Assembly: GCA_023428695.1 (NCBI GenBank)
Contig: JAEYWY010000030.1
Span: 248,001-312,000 of the forward strand
Direction: 5' to 3'
From: Bacteroidota bacterium
Lineage (GTDB): Bacteria; Bacteroidota; Bacteroidia; Cytophagales; Cyclobacteriaceae
Length of the DNA: 64,000 nt
Part shown: positions 16,456 through 26,301 of the stretch, piece after piece
Layout: the number at the start of each line of letters is the position of its first letter
Position numbering within the stretch: position 1 is the first letter of the stretch
Notes under the pieces: model-generated
What the model saw: only the letters and a program-made list of their open reading frames with translations
Database searches by the model: none
Told to the model about the DNA's origin: nothing
Program-made: the position numbers and the translations under genes

Positions 16456-17493
16456 CACCCGGTAACCATACCCCCAGGAATCGGTGCGTTCATCGGTGAA
16501 GATACCGTCCTTGCCCGCCGCGACGATGATGTTGTTGTAGATCATGTTTTCACCCAGTCCGAAGACAGCGAGCCCCGTACCTGAACCACCCTTGATAAAG
16601 TTGCCGTAGCATCGGCCACCGGTGCCTGACGAAAGTATCATCCCATAATTCTGATCCGACTTCTTTGCCGTACCTGCATTCTGAATCGTGTTTTCGTAAA
16701 TGTTCGCATTCTTCGTCGCGCACCCAACCTGAATGCCATCCCACGCCGTGTAGGTCACCTTGTTACGGAATATGAAAGAGTTCTCAATCGTATGAGGCAA
16801 CTTCACACCACATGAGAGTGTGTATCCGCCGTAAAAACTGTGACCGATGTACATTCCTTCGCCGCCGGTGTGGTGGATATAATTGTCGTGGATATAGATA
16901 TTTCTCATCGTGAAGTTGCCACGATTCGTTGCGTCGTCGCATGTCGGGTCGGTCTTCGCCATGATACCTGCAAAACCGACATTAGAAACTTCAATGTGAT
17001 CGACTTCGAAGTCGGTTGACAAATCACACAGTACAAGTCCGTTTGATTTTGATCCTGACATTTTGATGCCGTACTCGCCATGCACATTTCCTCCGGTGAA
17101 ACGGAAGTACTTGCTATTGGAGAACTTGACATTGATCGGCTTCCCTGAAACGGTGAGCGTCACCTTACCACCGCAGTTGGTAACGACGACAGGTTTGGCC
17201 TTCGTACCGACAACATTCTTAAATGTAACGCTTGTCGTGTATTTCACGGAAGAACTGAAACAGATTACGTCTCCCGGTTTGATACCGAGAGCTTTCGCAT
17301 CCACAGTAGATGTATTTGCAGGAACAATGTACTTACAGGTACTGCAGGTAGCCGCTGCCTGAGCTTTCACAGCCGTGGAATCAAACGTCGACGTGGGTTT
17401 CACCACTGCGTCTTCTTCACAACCAAACAGAACAGCAGAAACAAACAGCGCAAAAAGCAGGGAACGAAGGTGCCACTTCAGAATAATTCGCAT
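16090..17493 (-). CDS. Right-handed parallel beta-helix lipoprotein (choice-of-anchor Q type)
   Basis: A 467-residue surface lipoprotein. The signal peptide ends in the lipobox LFGC; the chosen ATG (17493) is one codon after an in-frame TTG-CTT. Most of the chain is a right-handed parallel beta-helix with repeated NN/IYxN turns (YIHDNYIHHTGGEG, NANIYENTIQNAG, MIYNNIIVAAG, VMNNTVVNP), a fold used by pectate-lyase-like and polysaccharide-binding proteins. It ends in DIGADEF, the usual finish of choice-of-anchor Q proteins. Acidic catalytic residues cannot be assigned by eye; the role is probably carbohydrate binding or cleavage. A decayed 3' fragment of a second copy lies at 13772-14120. Confidence 0.82.
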   Translation of the reverse strand: MRIILKWHLRSLLFALFVSAVLFGCEEDAVVKPTSTFDSTAVKAQAAATCSTCKYIVPANTSTVDAKALGIKPGDVICFSSSVKYTTSVTFKNVVGTKAKPVVVTNCGGKVTLTVSGKPINVKFSNSKYFRFTGGNVHGEYGIKMSGSKSNGLVLCDLSTDFEVDHIEVSNVGFAGIMAKTDPTCDDATNRGNFTMRNIYIHDNYIHHTGGEGMYIGHSFYGGYTLSCGVKLPHTIENSFIFRNKVTYTAWDGIQVGCATKNANIYENTIQNAGTAKKSDQNYGMILSSGTGGRCYGNFIKGGSGTGLAVFGLGENMIYNNIIVAAGKDGIFTDERTDSWGYGYRVMNNTVVNPKEVGIRMYGEKVPKNIVMNNIVVNPGAYATRGENSYIMKVKASQNNLESYNNILTRKIADLKFVDSGKDNYRLTSSSPAREKGKDVSIYDIPKDFYGDKRLNGSKYDIGADEF

Positions 17494-17654
17494 AAGCAAA
17501 GTTGATGTGTGTTAAAAAAATCAATCGCGAATAACGGGCAATGGGCGCGATTTTCGGAATCCAAAAAGCCGGACTAACGAATTACGCCGGCAGGATTCAA
17601 ATATGAAAGAAGAACGGACCAGTAAATCCAACGGAGCAGCTATACTACATACGA

Positions 17655-20600
17655 CTAACGAATAACATGAATCCAGCTGCGACATGTACCATAGTCATCA
17701 ACACTTACTTCATAGTAGTATACACCCGCAGGAAGTCCGGAACCATCCCAGTCATTTTTGTAATCGTCGGACGTGTACACGGGTCTTCCCCATCGATTAT
17801 AGATGGTGAGCTTTACAGCAGCACCGATATCAGCAGGCGTCTTTCCCGTATCTTCACCGAGTCCGATTACAAACGTATCGTTCTTGCCTTCGGGGTTCCG
17901 GGGTGTAATCACGTTGGGAACAAACAGCGGCTGGACAGTGACCGGGACAACTTTTTCATTGACACAAATGTCGCGCGCACCAACAAGTCTGATGACATAA
18001 TCGCCACCGTTCGCGTATTCATACAATTCCTCGTCCCTGTCGGACGTGTTCCCATCGCCGAAGTCAAAGTAAATCTGATCCGTATCCCGAACATCTTCGG
18101 TAAGATTCGTAACGCGAATCACCGGAAGACCTTCACAACTGCCAATACGTTCCATTTCAAATTCCGGTTGAATGTTATCAATGACCGCAATCGTAACGCT
18201 GTCGAGGTGCGTACACTTTTCATGTTCTGTCGCAAGAACGTAGTACTTTGTTGTTTCGCCCGGCGACACAACCGGCGTGCGCTGGTTTGAAGTAAATGCA
18301 CCGTCCTCGGTGTACCAATGGTATGAATCAGCTCCACTTGCCTGCAATACATATGTATCACCCGAACAAATAACGTCGTCTTCCTGCACGTTCATATCTA
18401 CATCAAACACGTCCACAAACGTAGTGGCGGAATCCACGACCTGGCAGGTACCCTTATCAATGGCCTTCAACCAGATTTGATAGCGCCCTTCCTGCTGGTA
18501 CACGTGTGTAAACCGAACCGTATCCAGTTTTGTAAACTTCGTTCCATCACCAAGGTTCCATTCAAAGGTTTCGCCGCCGTTGCTGAGGTTTTGAAACACA
18601 ATCGGATCTTCAAGGCACACACGGTTCAGACCGGGTTCATCCAGTCTGACTGAATTGGTTTGCAGGCGCGCCTTGAGCAATGACAAATCAAACTTGAAGA
18701 CGGCGTTGTTGCAGTTCGTGCTCCTGTTTATCCTGTGCTTAGACCCTACGTTGACAGCAGGAAAATCCGAGAACCCACCACAGCCTGCGCAGACGGCGTG
18801 ATAAACGATTCCCTTTTTATCGAAGCGGCTCGTGCCACCATCCACGTGCGTTGCCGACTGACTTCCACCGAGGAAGGTCGCGTACAGATTTTCGGTTCCG
18901 TCGGATGAGAGTACCAAAAGGTAAAAGTTGTTACCGGTAGTCGTCTTTTGATATGCGTCGGGCGTAACCGGTAGCCCGATCGTATTTCCGCCGATGTAGT
19001 TTCGGGTAATCGGGCCGTTTACGGTGTTGACCGTCGTTGCGTTAACTGCCCCACCCCAACCACTCAAATAAATATAGCCACAGTCACTGACGAGAAATGC
19101 CGTGGGCGATATCGTACCCGGGCCAATCACCCGGGCCCAATGCGAAATCGCAAGATCGTGATCAAGCTTATGAACAAATTGTCGTCCCGTCGATCCGCTG
19201 ACATACGTTCCCAACGTTTGCCCAAAAACAAACACTTCATCATCCGAATTGAGATCAATAAAATAAGCCTGATCGTATTGCGATGTTCCGAGGAATGTGC
19301 CTGCGAGGTGGTCACCATCATTGGTAAATGACAACACCCACCCGTCGATGTTGCCGGTATTCGTTGTCTTGAACCCATTTATCCCGGTAAAAAAGGAACT
19401 GTTCGAACCTCCGGCAATGAAAATGTTGTTTTCCGAATCGAGTTTCACAGAGTACGCGGCATCGGTCTGGTTCCCTCCAATGAAACGAGACCAGACGATG
19501 TCACTAAGATCGGGTGTCAACTTAACAAGTACAGCATCATGCGTACCGCCTCCGTACGAATTCAAAGCTGAAAATCCGGGCCGGGGAAAATCCGCCGAAC
19601 GTGTAGACGACGCGATATAAACGTACCCGTCCGCGTCGGTGATCACGTCACCCCGGAGTTGGTCACCGTAGTTTCGCGCGAGCACGCTCTCCACTTTGGT
19701 GGGCGAAAGCATGGCCCCCGAAACGAAATTCACACCATCATTCGATGTTCCGCCGAGATACGTCGCACCCAGCAACGCGTCACCATCAGGACTGAGCTTT
19801 GCGATGAAAATGTCGGTTCCACCCGTGTATGGCACTGCACCCAATGGATCAATCGTCGTTCCCCCCTGAAACTGGGTTCCGTTTGTCACCGGAAAATCAG
19901 TCGAACTCGTCGCACCAAGGATAAGCAGCTCACCCGCGTCATTTACCACGAGGCTTTGTGGCGTCTCCGTCCCTGATCCGCCGATAAAGGTGCAGTACAA
20001 AAGGTTTGCTCCGGACGAATCATACCTAAGAATTCCGACATCCCACGCACCGCCGGCGTGATCTTCCTGATAAGCTCCTGTTGTGACAGGATACCCCGTT
20101 GCACCTGCGCCGCCTTCCACAATCCCGCCGGAATAAACATGTCCACGTTCGTCGTAAGTTGCTGTATTGCCCCAGTTATCAAGGAATGATCCTGAGTACG
20201 CGGAAAAGATCAGGATGGGATCAATGATCAACGAAAGGCATTCATCGTACCCTTCAGGAAAAGCATACGTAACGATATTGCCATTGAGAACATAACGGCA
20301 CGAAATTTCAACCCTCTTTCCATTCACAATCTGGTAGGCGTATGGTTTCATCTCCCAGATTTCATTGACCGACGTTTCGAGATGAAGGTTTTCGTTATCG
20401 ACGTAGAAACGCGTCAGCCCTTCATACTCCATGCGTATAACATCAGGGTTAACCTGAGGCGCGACAATCCACTCGTACTTCATTCTCCCTTTGTCGGAAT
20501 AGTAACGCATGTCGATGTCGCAGTACACATCGTCATAATACAAGGTCTCAAACGATGCGGCGTTTGACGCCCATTTCGACGGATCATTACCAAAGAGATA

Positions 20601-20963
20601 ATTGTAACGTGTCGGGCGTTGATTTTGCCCGAACACCTGCGTATAGGGGTTGGCGTTGAGAAACCTGACCTGATACACGTGTCCGTTTCGCCTGAGTGTC
20701 CCTTCCCCGCCTTCGGTATACGCGGGGGCATGAGGAATTACACCGGAGCCATCCTTGCCATCCGGGTTGCGAACGTTTTCCCAGAACGAAAAGTAAATAC
20801 GATCAGCTGCAAAAAGAACGCGGCCCGAGCGCACATCAGCGCCAAACCGGATGTGATCCGGCCACTGATTCTTGTTTTCAATGAAGTGCGGTTCTGAAGG
20901 CGGTCCGGCAAATACAACTGCAGAAGCCAAAAGCCACGGCAACAGCAAAACGTACGGTCTCAT
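17655..20963 (-). CDS. Giant secreted SBBP/PKD protein with T9SS type B sorting domain
   Basis: A 1102-residue exported protein. A signal peptide (LLLPWLLASAVVFAGPP) precedes the DUF7948-type opening FIENKNQWPDHIRFGADV. Residues about 250-780 carry repeated SBBP-type beta-propeller blades (YLGGTSNDG, FIGGNQTDAAYSV, FLGGSQSATH); then come PKD/Ig-like domains (NLGDGTKFT, FDFGDGNTSD) and the C-terminal gliding-motility-associated (CHU_C, type B) domain with NVITPRNPEGKND and IYNRWGRPVYTS. Type B cargo is exported by T9SS and usually held on or released from the surface. Function is probably adhesive or structural. It stands alone between the beta-helix gene and the ABC permease, all on the minus strand. 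Confidence 0.9.
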   Translation of the reverse strand: MRPYVLLLPWLLASAVVFAGPPSEPHFIENKNQWPDHIRFGADVRSGRVLFAADRIYFSFWENVRNPDGKDGSGVIPHAPAYTEGGEGTLRRNGHVYQVRFLNANPYTQVFGQNQRPTRYNYLFGNDPSKWASNAASFETLYYDDVYCDIDMRYYSDKGRMKYEWIVAPQVNPDVIRMEYEGLTRFYVDNENLHLETSVNEIWEMKPYAYQIVNGKRVEISCRYVLNGNIVTYAFPEGYDECLSLIIDPILIFSAYSGSFLDNWGNTATYDERGHVYSGGIVEGGAGATGYPVTTGAYQEDHAGGAWDVGILRYDSSGANLLYCTFIGGSGTETPQSLVVNDAGELLILGATSSTDFPVTNGTQFQGGTTIDPLGAVPYTGGTDIFIAKLSPDGDALLGATYLGGTSNDGVNFVSGAMLSPTKVESVLARNYGDQLRGDVITDADGYVYIASSTRSADFPRPGFSALNSYGGGTHDAVLVKLTPDLSDIVWSRFIGGNQTDAAYSVKLDSENNIFIAGGSNSSFFTGINGFKTTNTGNIDGWVLSFTNDGDHLAGTFLGTSQYDQAYFIDLNSDDEVFVFGQTLGTYVSGSTGRQFVHKLDHDLAISHWARVIGPGTISPTAFLVSDCGYIYLSGWGGAVNATTVNTVNGPITRNYIGGNTIGLPVTPDAYQKTTTGNNFYLLVLSSDGTENLYATFLGGSQSATHVDGGTSRFDKKGIVYHAVCAGCGGFSDFPAVNVGSKHRINRSTNCNNAVFKFDLSLLKARLQTNSVRLDEPGLNRVCLEDPIVFQNLSNGGETFEWNLGDGTKFTKLDTVRFTHVYQQEGRYQIWLKAIDKGTCQVVDSATTFVDVFDVDMNVQEDDVICSGDTYVLQASGADSYHWYTEDGAFTSNQRTPVVSPGETTKYYVLATEHEKCTHLDSVTIAVIDNIQPEFEMERIGSCEGLPVIRVTNLTEDVRDTDQIYFDFGDGNTSDRDEELYEYANGGDYVIRLVGARDICVNEKVVPVTVQPLFVPNVITPRNPEGKNDTFVIGLGEDTGKTPADIGAAVKLTIYNRWGRPVYTSDDYKNDWDGSGLPAGVYYYEVSVDDYGTCRSWIHVIR

Positions 20964-21028
20964 AACGTCTCAGTTTCTTATTCGGATAGCTGAATAAATG
21001 GCTCTGAAACGCAATATAAGGAAACAAA

Positions 21029-23593
21029 TCAACTTTCTTTGCGCAGAACCTGCAGTGGCGGGGTACTGATAACCTCGCGTGAATTCCACCATCCAATCAA
21101 AACCGTCAACAGAATAACTCCGGTTCCGATAAACAGCAATTCGGGCCAGTCGAATGCAAATTCCATTTCGAAGAAGAAACGCGTCAGAAGGTACCCCGAC
21201 ACGAGTGATAAGACCATGCCGGTCATAGCCGAGAACAGGCCCAGCCAGGCATACTCAATTAAGGTGATGAACGTGATCTGGCGGGTACGCGCGCCGATAG
21301 TTCGCAATAGTACATTTTCCTTCATACGAACGAACCTGCTATTCGCGACAGCGCCGGCAAGTACAACGAGTCCGGTAATCAAACAAAAGAGCGCCAGAAA
21401 TCTTACGACGAGTCCAAGTTTGTCAAAGAGTTCGTTTACGGTATCGAGAATCAGCCGCAGATCAATCAGGGATACATTTGGAAACTGTTGAACCATCGCG
21501 TGTTGGAAGGCGGGCGCTGTAGCATCGTCGATCCGCGTGGCCGTTACAAAAGTTTGGGGAGCCTGTTCAAGGACACCGGAAGGAAATACGAAAATAAAGT
21601 TCGGCGGATCCTTCGGCCATTCGACTTCCCTGATACCACTGATATACGCGGTTATCGGAACACCCTGCACATCAAAAATCAGCGAATCACCAATAGTTAC
21701 CTCAAGGTTTTCTTCCATTCCCTGTGAAATCGTAACCCATACGGAGTCTCTCCCCGAATGAAGCCGGTGCAATTCACCCTTGACCAGTTTTTCCGAATGA
21801 TGCAGACTATCCCGGTACGTTACCCGGTATTCGCGTGTAATCGCCCAGTTGGGAATGTTATCGGTTGTGTCCCGCTGGAGCTCGCCCACAGATCTTCCTT
21901 TCACTTCTGCGATACGGCACGTGACAATTGGCACAACCTGGTTCACAGGCAGCCCTTTTTCCTTTATGAGTTCCACCACCCCTTCGCGCTGATGCGGCTG
22001 GATGTCGAACATAATCGTGTTGCTCTGACTTTCCTGGCCGGCGAATTCAACCTGGCTCAGCATACTTTGTTCAACGATGTTCAGCGTCGAAATAATGAAT
22101 GCGCCCAGCCCTATCGTGACGAGCAAGACCCGCGTCTGGTTATTCGGACGGTACAGGTTTGACAACGAATGGCGCAATACGAAACCCGCACCCGACGGAA
22201 AGAAACGTCTGACAAGAAACAACAACAACATCGCTACACCGGTAAGACACGCCAATGCAACGGCGAGTCCGAAGAAAAATAATCCACCGGTTATCCAGCT
22301 TTTGGTTTGTATTGCGGTGAATACTACCGGAAACAAAACGATAAGCACCACCACGACCAGTGTCGTCATTGAAAACCGACGAAGAGGCGTTATTTCCGAA
22401 CGCAGGACTGTGAGCGGCGGAACAAACCGGACCGAAACCAACGGCAATACGGAAAAAAGCACAGACACAACCGTACCCAGTGTTATTCCCATCAGGAATG
22501 AATTCCAGCTGAAGCTGAACGTCAGTTCAAATGGAATAAGATCGGCAAGCAGTGAAGGCAACACCTGCTGGATACCGACACCGACCAACGCGCCGGCTAC
22601 ACTCGCGACAATCCCGAGGAGAAAAACCTGAATGAAAAATATACTGAACGCCTGCCAGCCCGTCGAGCCGACACAGCGTAGAATGGCGACTTCTGAACGT
22701 TTCTCACGCGCGTAAAGATGCACGGCACTTGCAACGCCGATACAGCCCAATATCAACGCAATAAAAGCCAGGAGTGCAAAGAAGCGGTAGACCGAACCAA
22801 AACCACGGCCGAGGCCTTCCTTCCGGCTCTCCACGGTTTCAAATGAATATCCTTCCCTGCGAAGGCTCGGCCTGATCTCTTCAACGTACTGTTCAATATT
22901 TACCGATACCGGCGCTTTCAGAAACTTCTTATAATTAACGCGACTACCAAACTGCACGAGGCCTGTTGAATCAAGGTCGGCCATGCTGATGTACACCGAG
23001 GGCGTGAATGTCGCCATGATACCACCGCCTCCGGGAATCTTGTCCACCGCACCGGCTACAATAAATTTCAGATTGCCAAGCTTAATGGAATCCCCGGAGC
23101 TAACTTCGTACTGACTCGCCAGCGTCTCATCCATCATGGCATACCCTCCGTTCTTCACGCGGTCGTATGCATCGGGCGGAAGGGTTTCAATTTTTCCATA
23201 AAAGGGAAACGGACCGTCAAAAGCAACCAGTCTGATCAGCCGAGACTGGCCACTATTCAGGAACAATACCATCGACGCCATATCGGCCGAAGATGCCTGC
23301 TCCAAGTTTGAGGAATCCAGCATCTCAATGATGTGGGGCGGGAATTTTTTGTCGCCGTTGATAACGAGATCCGCGCCAAGCAATTCTTTCGCGTTGTTCT
23401 CGATGTCATTCTGCATGCTATAGTTGATCGCGTCAAGCGCCACAACCGCCGCGATACCGGTAATGATCGATGCAATGAACAACGCCAGCCTTGAAAAATT
23501 ATGACGCGCATCCCGCCAGGCCATTGCCCACACCCAGCGGTCGAAAATCGTCCACTTTTTCTTACGCCTCAGTTTGATTGTGTATTCGATCAA
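21029..23593 (-). CDS. ABC transporter permease, YbbP/FtsX type
   Basis: An 854-residue membrane protein with N-terminal TM1 (about 32-55), a large periplasmic MacB-like domain, and two FtsX permease blocks (about 270-450 and 720-850), the YbbP arrangement. FtsX hallmarks include EVAILRCVGST and NVLLRTIGARTRQI. Encoded 23 bp after its ATPase. The frame starts at a TTG (23593); the first ATG inside (23524) lacks a ribosome site and would remove the cytoplasmic lead, so the TTG is kept with reservation. Together with the ATPase and the divergent esterase it reproduces the tesA-ybbA-ybbP synteny of Proteobacteria. Substrate unknown, possibly lipoproteins or lipids. Confidence 0.88.
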   Translation of the reverse strand: MIEYTIKLRRKKKWTIFDRWVWAMAWRDARHNFSRLALFIASIITGIAAVVALDAINYSMQNDIENNAKELLGADLVINGDKKFPPHIIEMLDSSNLEQASSADMASMVLFLNSGQSRLIRLVAFDGPFPFYGKIETLPPDAYDRVKNGGYAMMDETLASQYEVSSGDSIKLGNLKFIVAGAVDKIPGGGGIMATFTPSVYISMADLDSTGLVQFGSRVNYKKFLKAPVSVNIEQYVEEIRPSLRREGYSFETVESRKEGLGRGFGSVYRFFALLAFIALILGCIGVASAVHLYAREKRSEVAILRCVGSTGWQAFSIFFIQVFLLGIVASVAGALVGVGIQQVLPSLLADLIPFELTFSFSWNSFLMGITLGTVVSVLFSVLPLVSVRFVPPLTVLRSEITPLRRFSMTTLVVVVLIVLFPVVFTAIQTKSWITGGLFFFGLAVALACLTGVAMLLLFLVRRFFPSGAGFVLRHSLSNLYRPNNQTRVLLVTIGLGAFIISTLNIVEQSMLSQVEFAGQESQSNTIMFDIQPHQREGVVELIKEKGLPVNQVVPIVTCRIAEVKGRSVGELQRDTTDNIPNWAITREYRVTYRDSLHHSEKLVKGELHRLHSGRDSVWVTISQGMEENLEVTIGDSLIFDVQGVPITAYISGIREVEWPKDPPNFIFVFPSGVLEQAPQTFVTATRIDDATAPAFQHAMVQQFPNVSLIDLRLILDTVNELFDKLGLVVRFLALFCLITGLVVLAGAVANSRFVRMKENVLLRTIGARTRQITFITLIEYAWLGLFSAMTGMVLSLVSGYLLTRFFFEMEFAFDWPELLFIGTGVILLTVLIGWWNSREVISTPPLQVLRKES

Positions 23594-23616
23594 GGGCTGG
23601 ATCTTTATGGTTAGCC

Positions 23617-24324
23617 TTACTGTTCCGTCCTGACTGATGTGTGACTGGTAATCTCTTCAACGAGTTTACCTCCTTTCATCCTCAGAATGCGTTGCGTTCT
23701 GCGCGCGAGTTCAAAGTTGTGCGTAACAAGAACCAGGGTCGTGCCCTGCTCTTTATTCATCTCAAAAAGAAGCTCGGTAACGTGATGTGCATTCTCCTCA
23801 TCAAGATTTCCGGTGGGTTCATCGGCAAAAAGAATCCGCGGATCATTCATAAAAGCACGCGCAATGGCAACGCGTTGTTGTTCACCTCCTGAAAGTTGTG
23901 TCGGGTAGTGATGAAAACGTTCGCCGAGCCCGACGCGTGCGAGCAACTCACGCGCCTTCGCTGTCACATTGCGCTCACCACGCAGTTCCATCGGCACCAT
24001 TACGTTTTCAAGGGCGGTTATCGTGGACAACAACTGAAAATTTTGAAACACAAATCCGACATATTGATTTCTGATGTATGCGCGATCATCCTCGCCCATT
24101 GCATCCAGTTTATAACCCAGAATTGACAACGTTCCTGATGTTGCTGTGTCAAGTCCCGCGCAAAGACCAAGCAATGTCGTTTTACCGCTGCCCGACGGAC
24201 CGATAATAGCAAGAGACTCGCCTTCTGATACCGCAAACGTTACATGATCCAGAACCGTGAGGGACTTGTCGCCCGAGCGATAAACCTTGGTGATATTGTC
24301 GGCCTGCAGGATATACTTCGGCAT
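23617..24324 (-). CDS. ABC transporter ATP-binding protein, YbbA/LolD type
   Basis: A 235-residue cytoplasmic ATPase with Walker A GPSGSGKTT, Q-loop FVFQNFQLL, signature LSGGEQQRVAIARAF, Walker B ILFADEP and the H-loop VTHN. The loop ADEPTGNLD is typical of the MacB/LolD/FtsE clade that powers mechanotransmission rather than import. The ATG at 24324 (MPKYIL) is preferred over a TTG five codons earlier. Co-directional with the permease downstream; divergent from the esterase gene 77 bp away, so one intergenic region controls the whole cluster. Confidence 0.93.
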   Translation of the reverse strand: MPKYILQADNITKVYRSGDKSLTVLDHVTFAVSEGESLAIIGPSGSGKTTLLGLCAGLDTATSGTLSILGYKLDAMGEDDRAYIRNQYVGFVFQNFQLLSTITALENVMVPMELRGERNVTAKARELLARVGLGERFHHYPTQLSGGEQQRVAIARAFMNDPRILFADEPTGNLDEENAHHVTELLFEMNKEQGTTLVLVTHNFELARRTQRILRMKGGKLVEEITSHTSVRTEQ

Positions 24325-24401
24325 AATTTTTCGAATCAATTCCGGAAATAACGCGTTATTAGCTACGAAAACTTTAGAAAAACGTAAGATAATCGAGTTT
24401 T

Positions 24402-25016
24402 ATGGGTATGGTCGTAAAAAATCTCCTTATTATTTCAATGGTATGGCTGATTCAGGCCGCCAACTCGCCGAAGACCATACTATTTTACGGAGACAGCCTT
24501 ACGGCGGGTTACGGCCTCTCCCCGGAAGAAGCATTTCCTGCTATTGTCGGACAGAAGCTGAGCGCGAAAGGCAAACAGATCAAGGTCATCAATGCAGGCT
24601 TAAGCGGCGAAACTTCCGCGGGCGGACTTACGCGTATCGATTGGGTCCTGCGTCAGCCGGTTGACATATTCGTTCTTGAACTTGGACCCAACGACGGTCT
24701 GCGTGGTCTGCCACTGGAGCAAACAGAAAAAAATCTGCAATCCATAATCGACAAGGTCAGAGCAAAGAATCCTGATGTCAAGATCGTTATTGCCGGGATG
24801 CTCGTGCCGCCGAACATGGGCCCGGATTACAGTTCGAAATTTCAGGCATTATTTCCCAGGTTAGCAAAAAAAAACCGTGCTACCCTGATCCCGTTTCTAC
24901 TGCAGGATGTGGCAGGAATCGAAAAACTCAATCAGCCGGATGGCATTCATCCCAATGTTGAAGGCCACAGGATTGTCGCCGAAAACGTTCTCCGCGTAAT
25001 CGACCCGTTAATTTGA
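24402..25016 (+). CDS. SGNH-hydrolase arylesterase / TesA-like thioesterase
   Basis: A 204-residue periplasmic lysophospholipase/arylesterase of the SGNH family, like E. coli TesA. The signal peptide (about 1-20) is followed by block I FYGDSLTAGYG (Ser32), block II Gly in GLSGETSAGG, block III GPNDG and block V DGIHPN (Asp/His of the triad). All catalytic blocks are present. Divergent from the ABC ATPase/permease pair; the same trio is neighbours in Proteobacteria, which supports a shared lipid-related task. 64 bp later the MFS gene starts on the same strand. Confidence 0.93.
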   Translation: MGMVVKNLLIISMVWLIQAANSPKTILFYGDSLTAGYGLSPEEAFPAIVGQKLSAKGKQIKVINAGLSGETSAGGLTRIDWVLRQPVDIFVLELGPNDGLRGLPLEQTEKNLQSIIDKVRAKNPDVKIVIAGMLVPPNMGPDYSSKFQALFPRLAKKNRATLIPFLLQDVAGIEKLNQPDGIHPNVEGHRIVAENVLRVIDPLI

Positions 25017-25079
25017 CTTACGCATACAATACATTTCCCCTATTTCCGACACCGGTAAAGATGTCACCATTTTCACTTA

Positions 25080-26288
25080 ATGAAGAATGAACGCCTCCTG
25101 TTGCTGACCCTCGCGGCAGCGATGTTTACCCATATTGTTGACTTCATGATCATCATGCCTCTGGGGCCACAGCTCCAGGGTCTGCTTGATATTGAGGCAC
25201 GACAGTTCAGTCTGCTCGTGGCATCGTACTCGGTAACCGCAGCAGTGGCGGGGTTGTTGGGTGCATTCTTCATTGACAGGTATGATCGAAGAACATCGCT
25301 TCTGATAATTTATTCCGGATTCACAATTGGTACACTTGCCTGTGCATTTGCGCCATCGTATGGAGTTTTGCTCGCAACGCGTTCCTTAACCGGTGCATTC
25401 GGTGGAATACTCGGCGCACTGATCCTGTCCATCGTCAGCGATGCTGTGCCGCTCGAGCGTCGCGCCAAAGGTATAGGCGTCGTGATGGCTTCATTTGGAG
25501 TTGCGTCCGTTGTTGGCGTTCCGTTTGGACTTTTCATCGCAAGCAAGACATCATGGCACGCACCGTTCCTCTTTCTGGGTGGCCTCGGTGTGATTGTATT
25601 CGTTCTGATGATATTTTTTATTCCGGTACTTCGCGGGCATCTCGAAAAGATTCAGACGCGCACTCCGTGGGAAGTGGTTGCAAAAATCTTCTCGACGCGG
25701 AATACGCAGCTCGGACTCACGTTCACATCATTGCTGATGCTGGGCCACTTCACCATCATTCCGTTTGTAGCGACGTACATGGTTGCGAACGTCGGATTCA
25801 CCAACGCACAACTTACGTATATCTACCTCGTTGGCGGGATGTGTACGCTCGTGTTCTCGCCGTGGGTGGGCAAGATGGCAGACAAACACGGGCGCCTGAA
25901 AATATTCACCATCTTCGGATCGCTCGTGATAATTCCGATACTGGTAATCACAAACCTTCAGCCGGTACCGCTATGGCTCGCACTTTTTATAAGTGCAGTT
26001 TTTTTTATTTTTAGCAATGGCAGGATGGTGCCGTCAACAACGATGGAGACGGCGGTGATCGAACCTGAAATGCGCGGAAGCTACATGAGCATACGTTCAT
26101 CCGTTCAGCAATTGACATCGGGAATCGCCTCCTTCCTCGCCGGAATTATCGTTACAGAAGCCCCCTCACAATTTGGTAGCGATGTAAACGCTTTGGTCCA
26201 TTACGAGCTTGTCGGCTTTGTAGCTGTATTCTTCAGCATCGCTGCACTGGTGGTTGCACGTCGCCTGACGGTAGTGCAGGGCGCATAG
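25080..26288 (+). CDS. MFS transporter
   Basis: A 402-residue major-facilitator protein with 12 predicted membrane segments. The loop 2-3 signature is FIDRYDRRTSLLI, and its counterpart in the second half is GKMADKHGRLKIF. The first half contains the antiporter-type segment GGILGALILSIVSD. Similar proteins of the AraJ/drug-efflux group export sugars or toxic compounds; the substrate cannot be read. Starts at an ATG overlapping the TTAATGAAG context 64 bp after the esterase. Convergent with the antiporter gene 14 bp away. Confidence 0.9.
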   Translation: MKNERLLLLTLAAAMFTHIVDFMIIMPLGPQLQGLLDIEARQFSLLVASYSVTAAVAGLLGAFFIDRYDRRTSLLIIYSGFTIGTLACAFAPSYGVLLATRSLTGAFGGILGALILSIVSDAVPLERRAKGIGVVMASFGVASVVGVPFGLFIASKTSWHAPFLFLGGLGVIVFVLMIFFIPVLRGHLEKIQTRTPWEVVAKIFSTRNTQLGLTFTSLLMLGHFTIIPFVATYMVANVGFTNAQLTYIYLVGGMCTLVFSPWVGKMADKHGRLKIFTIFGSLVIIPILVITNLQPVPLWLALFISAVFFIFSNGRMVPSTTMETAVIEPEMRGSYMSIRSSVQQLTSGIASFLAGIIVTEAPSQFGSDVNALVHYELVGFVAVFFSIAALVVARRLTVVQGA

Positions 26289-26301
26289 TACGTTCGGGAT
26301 A

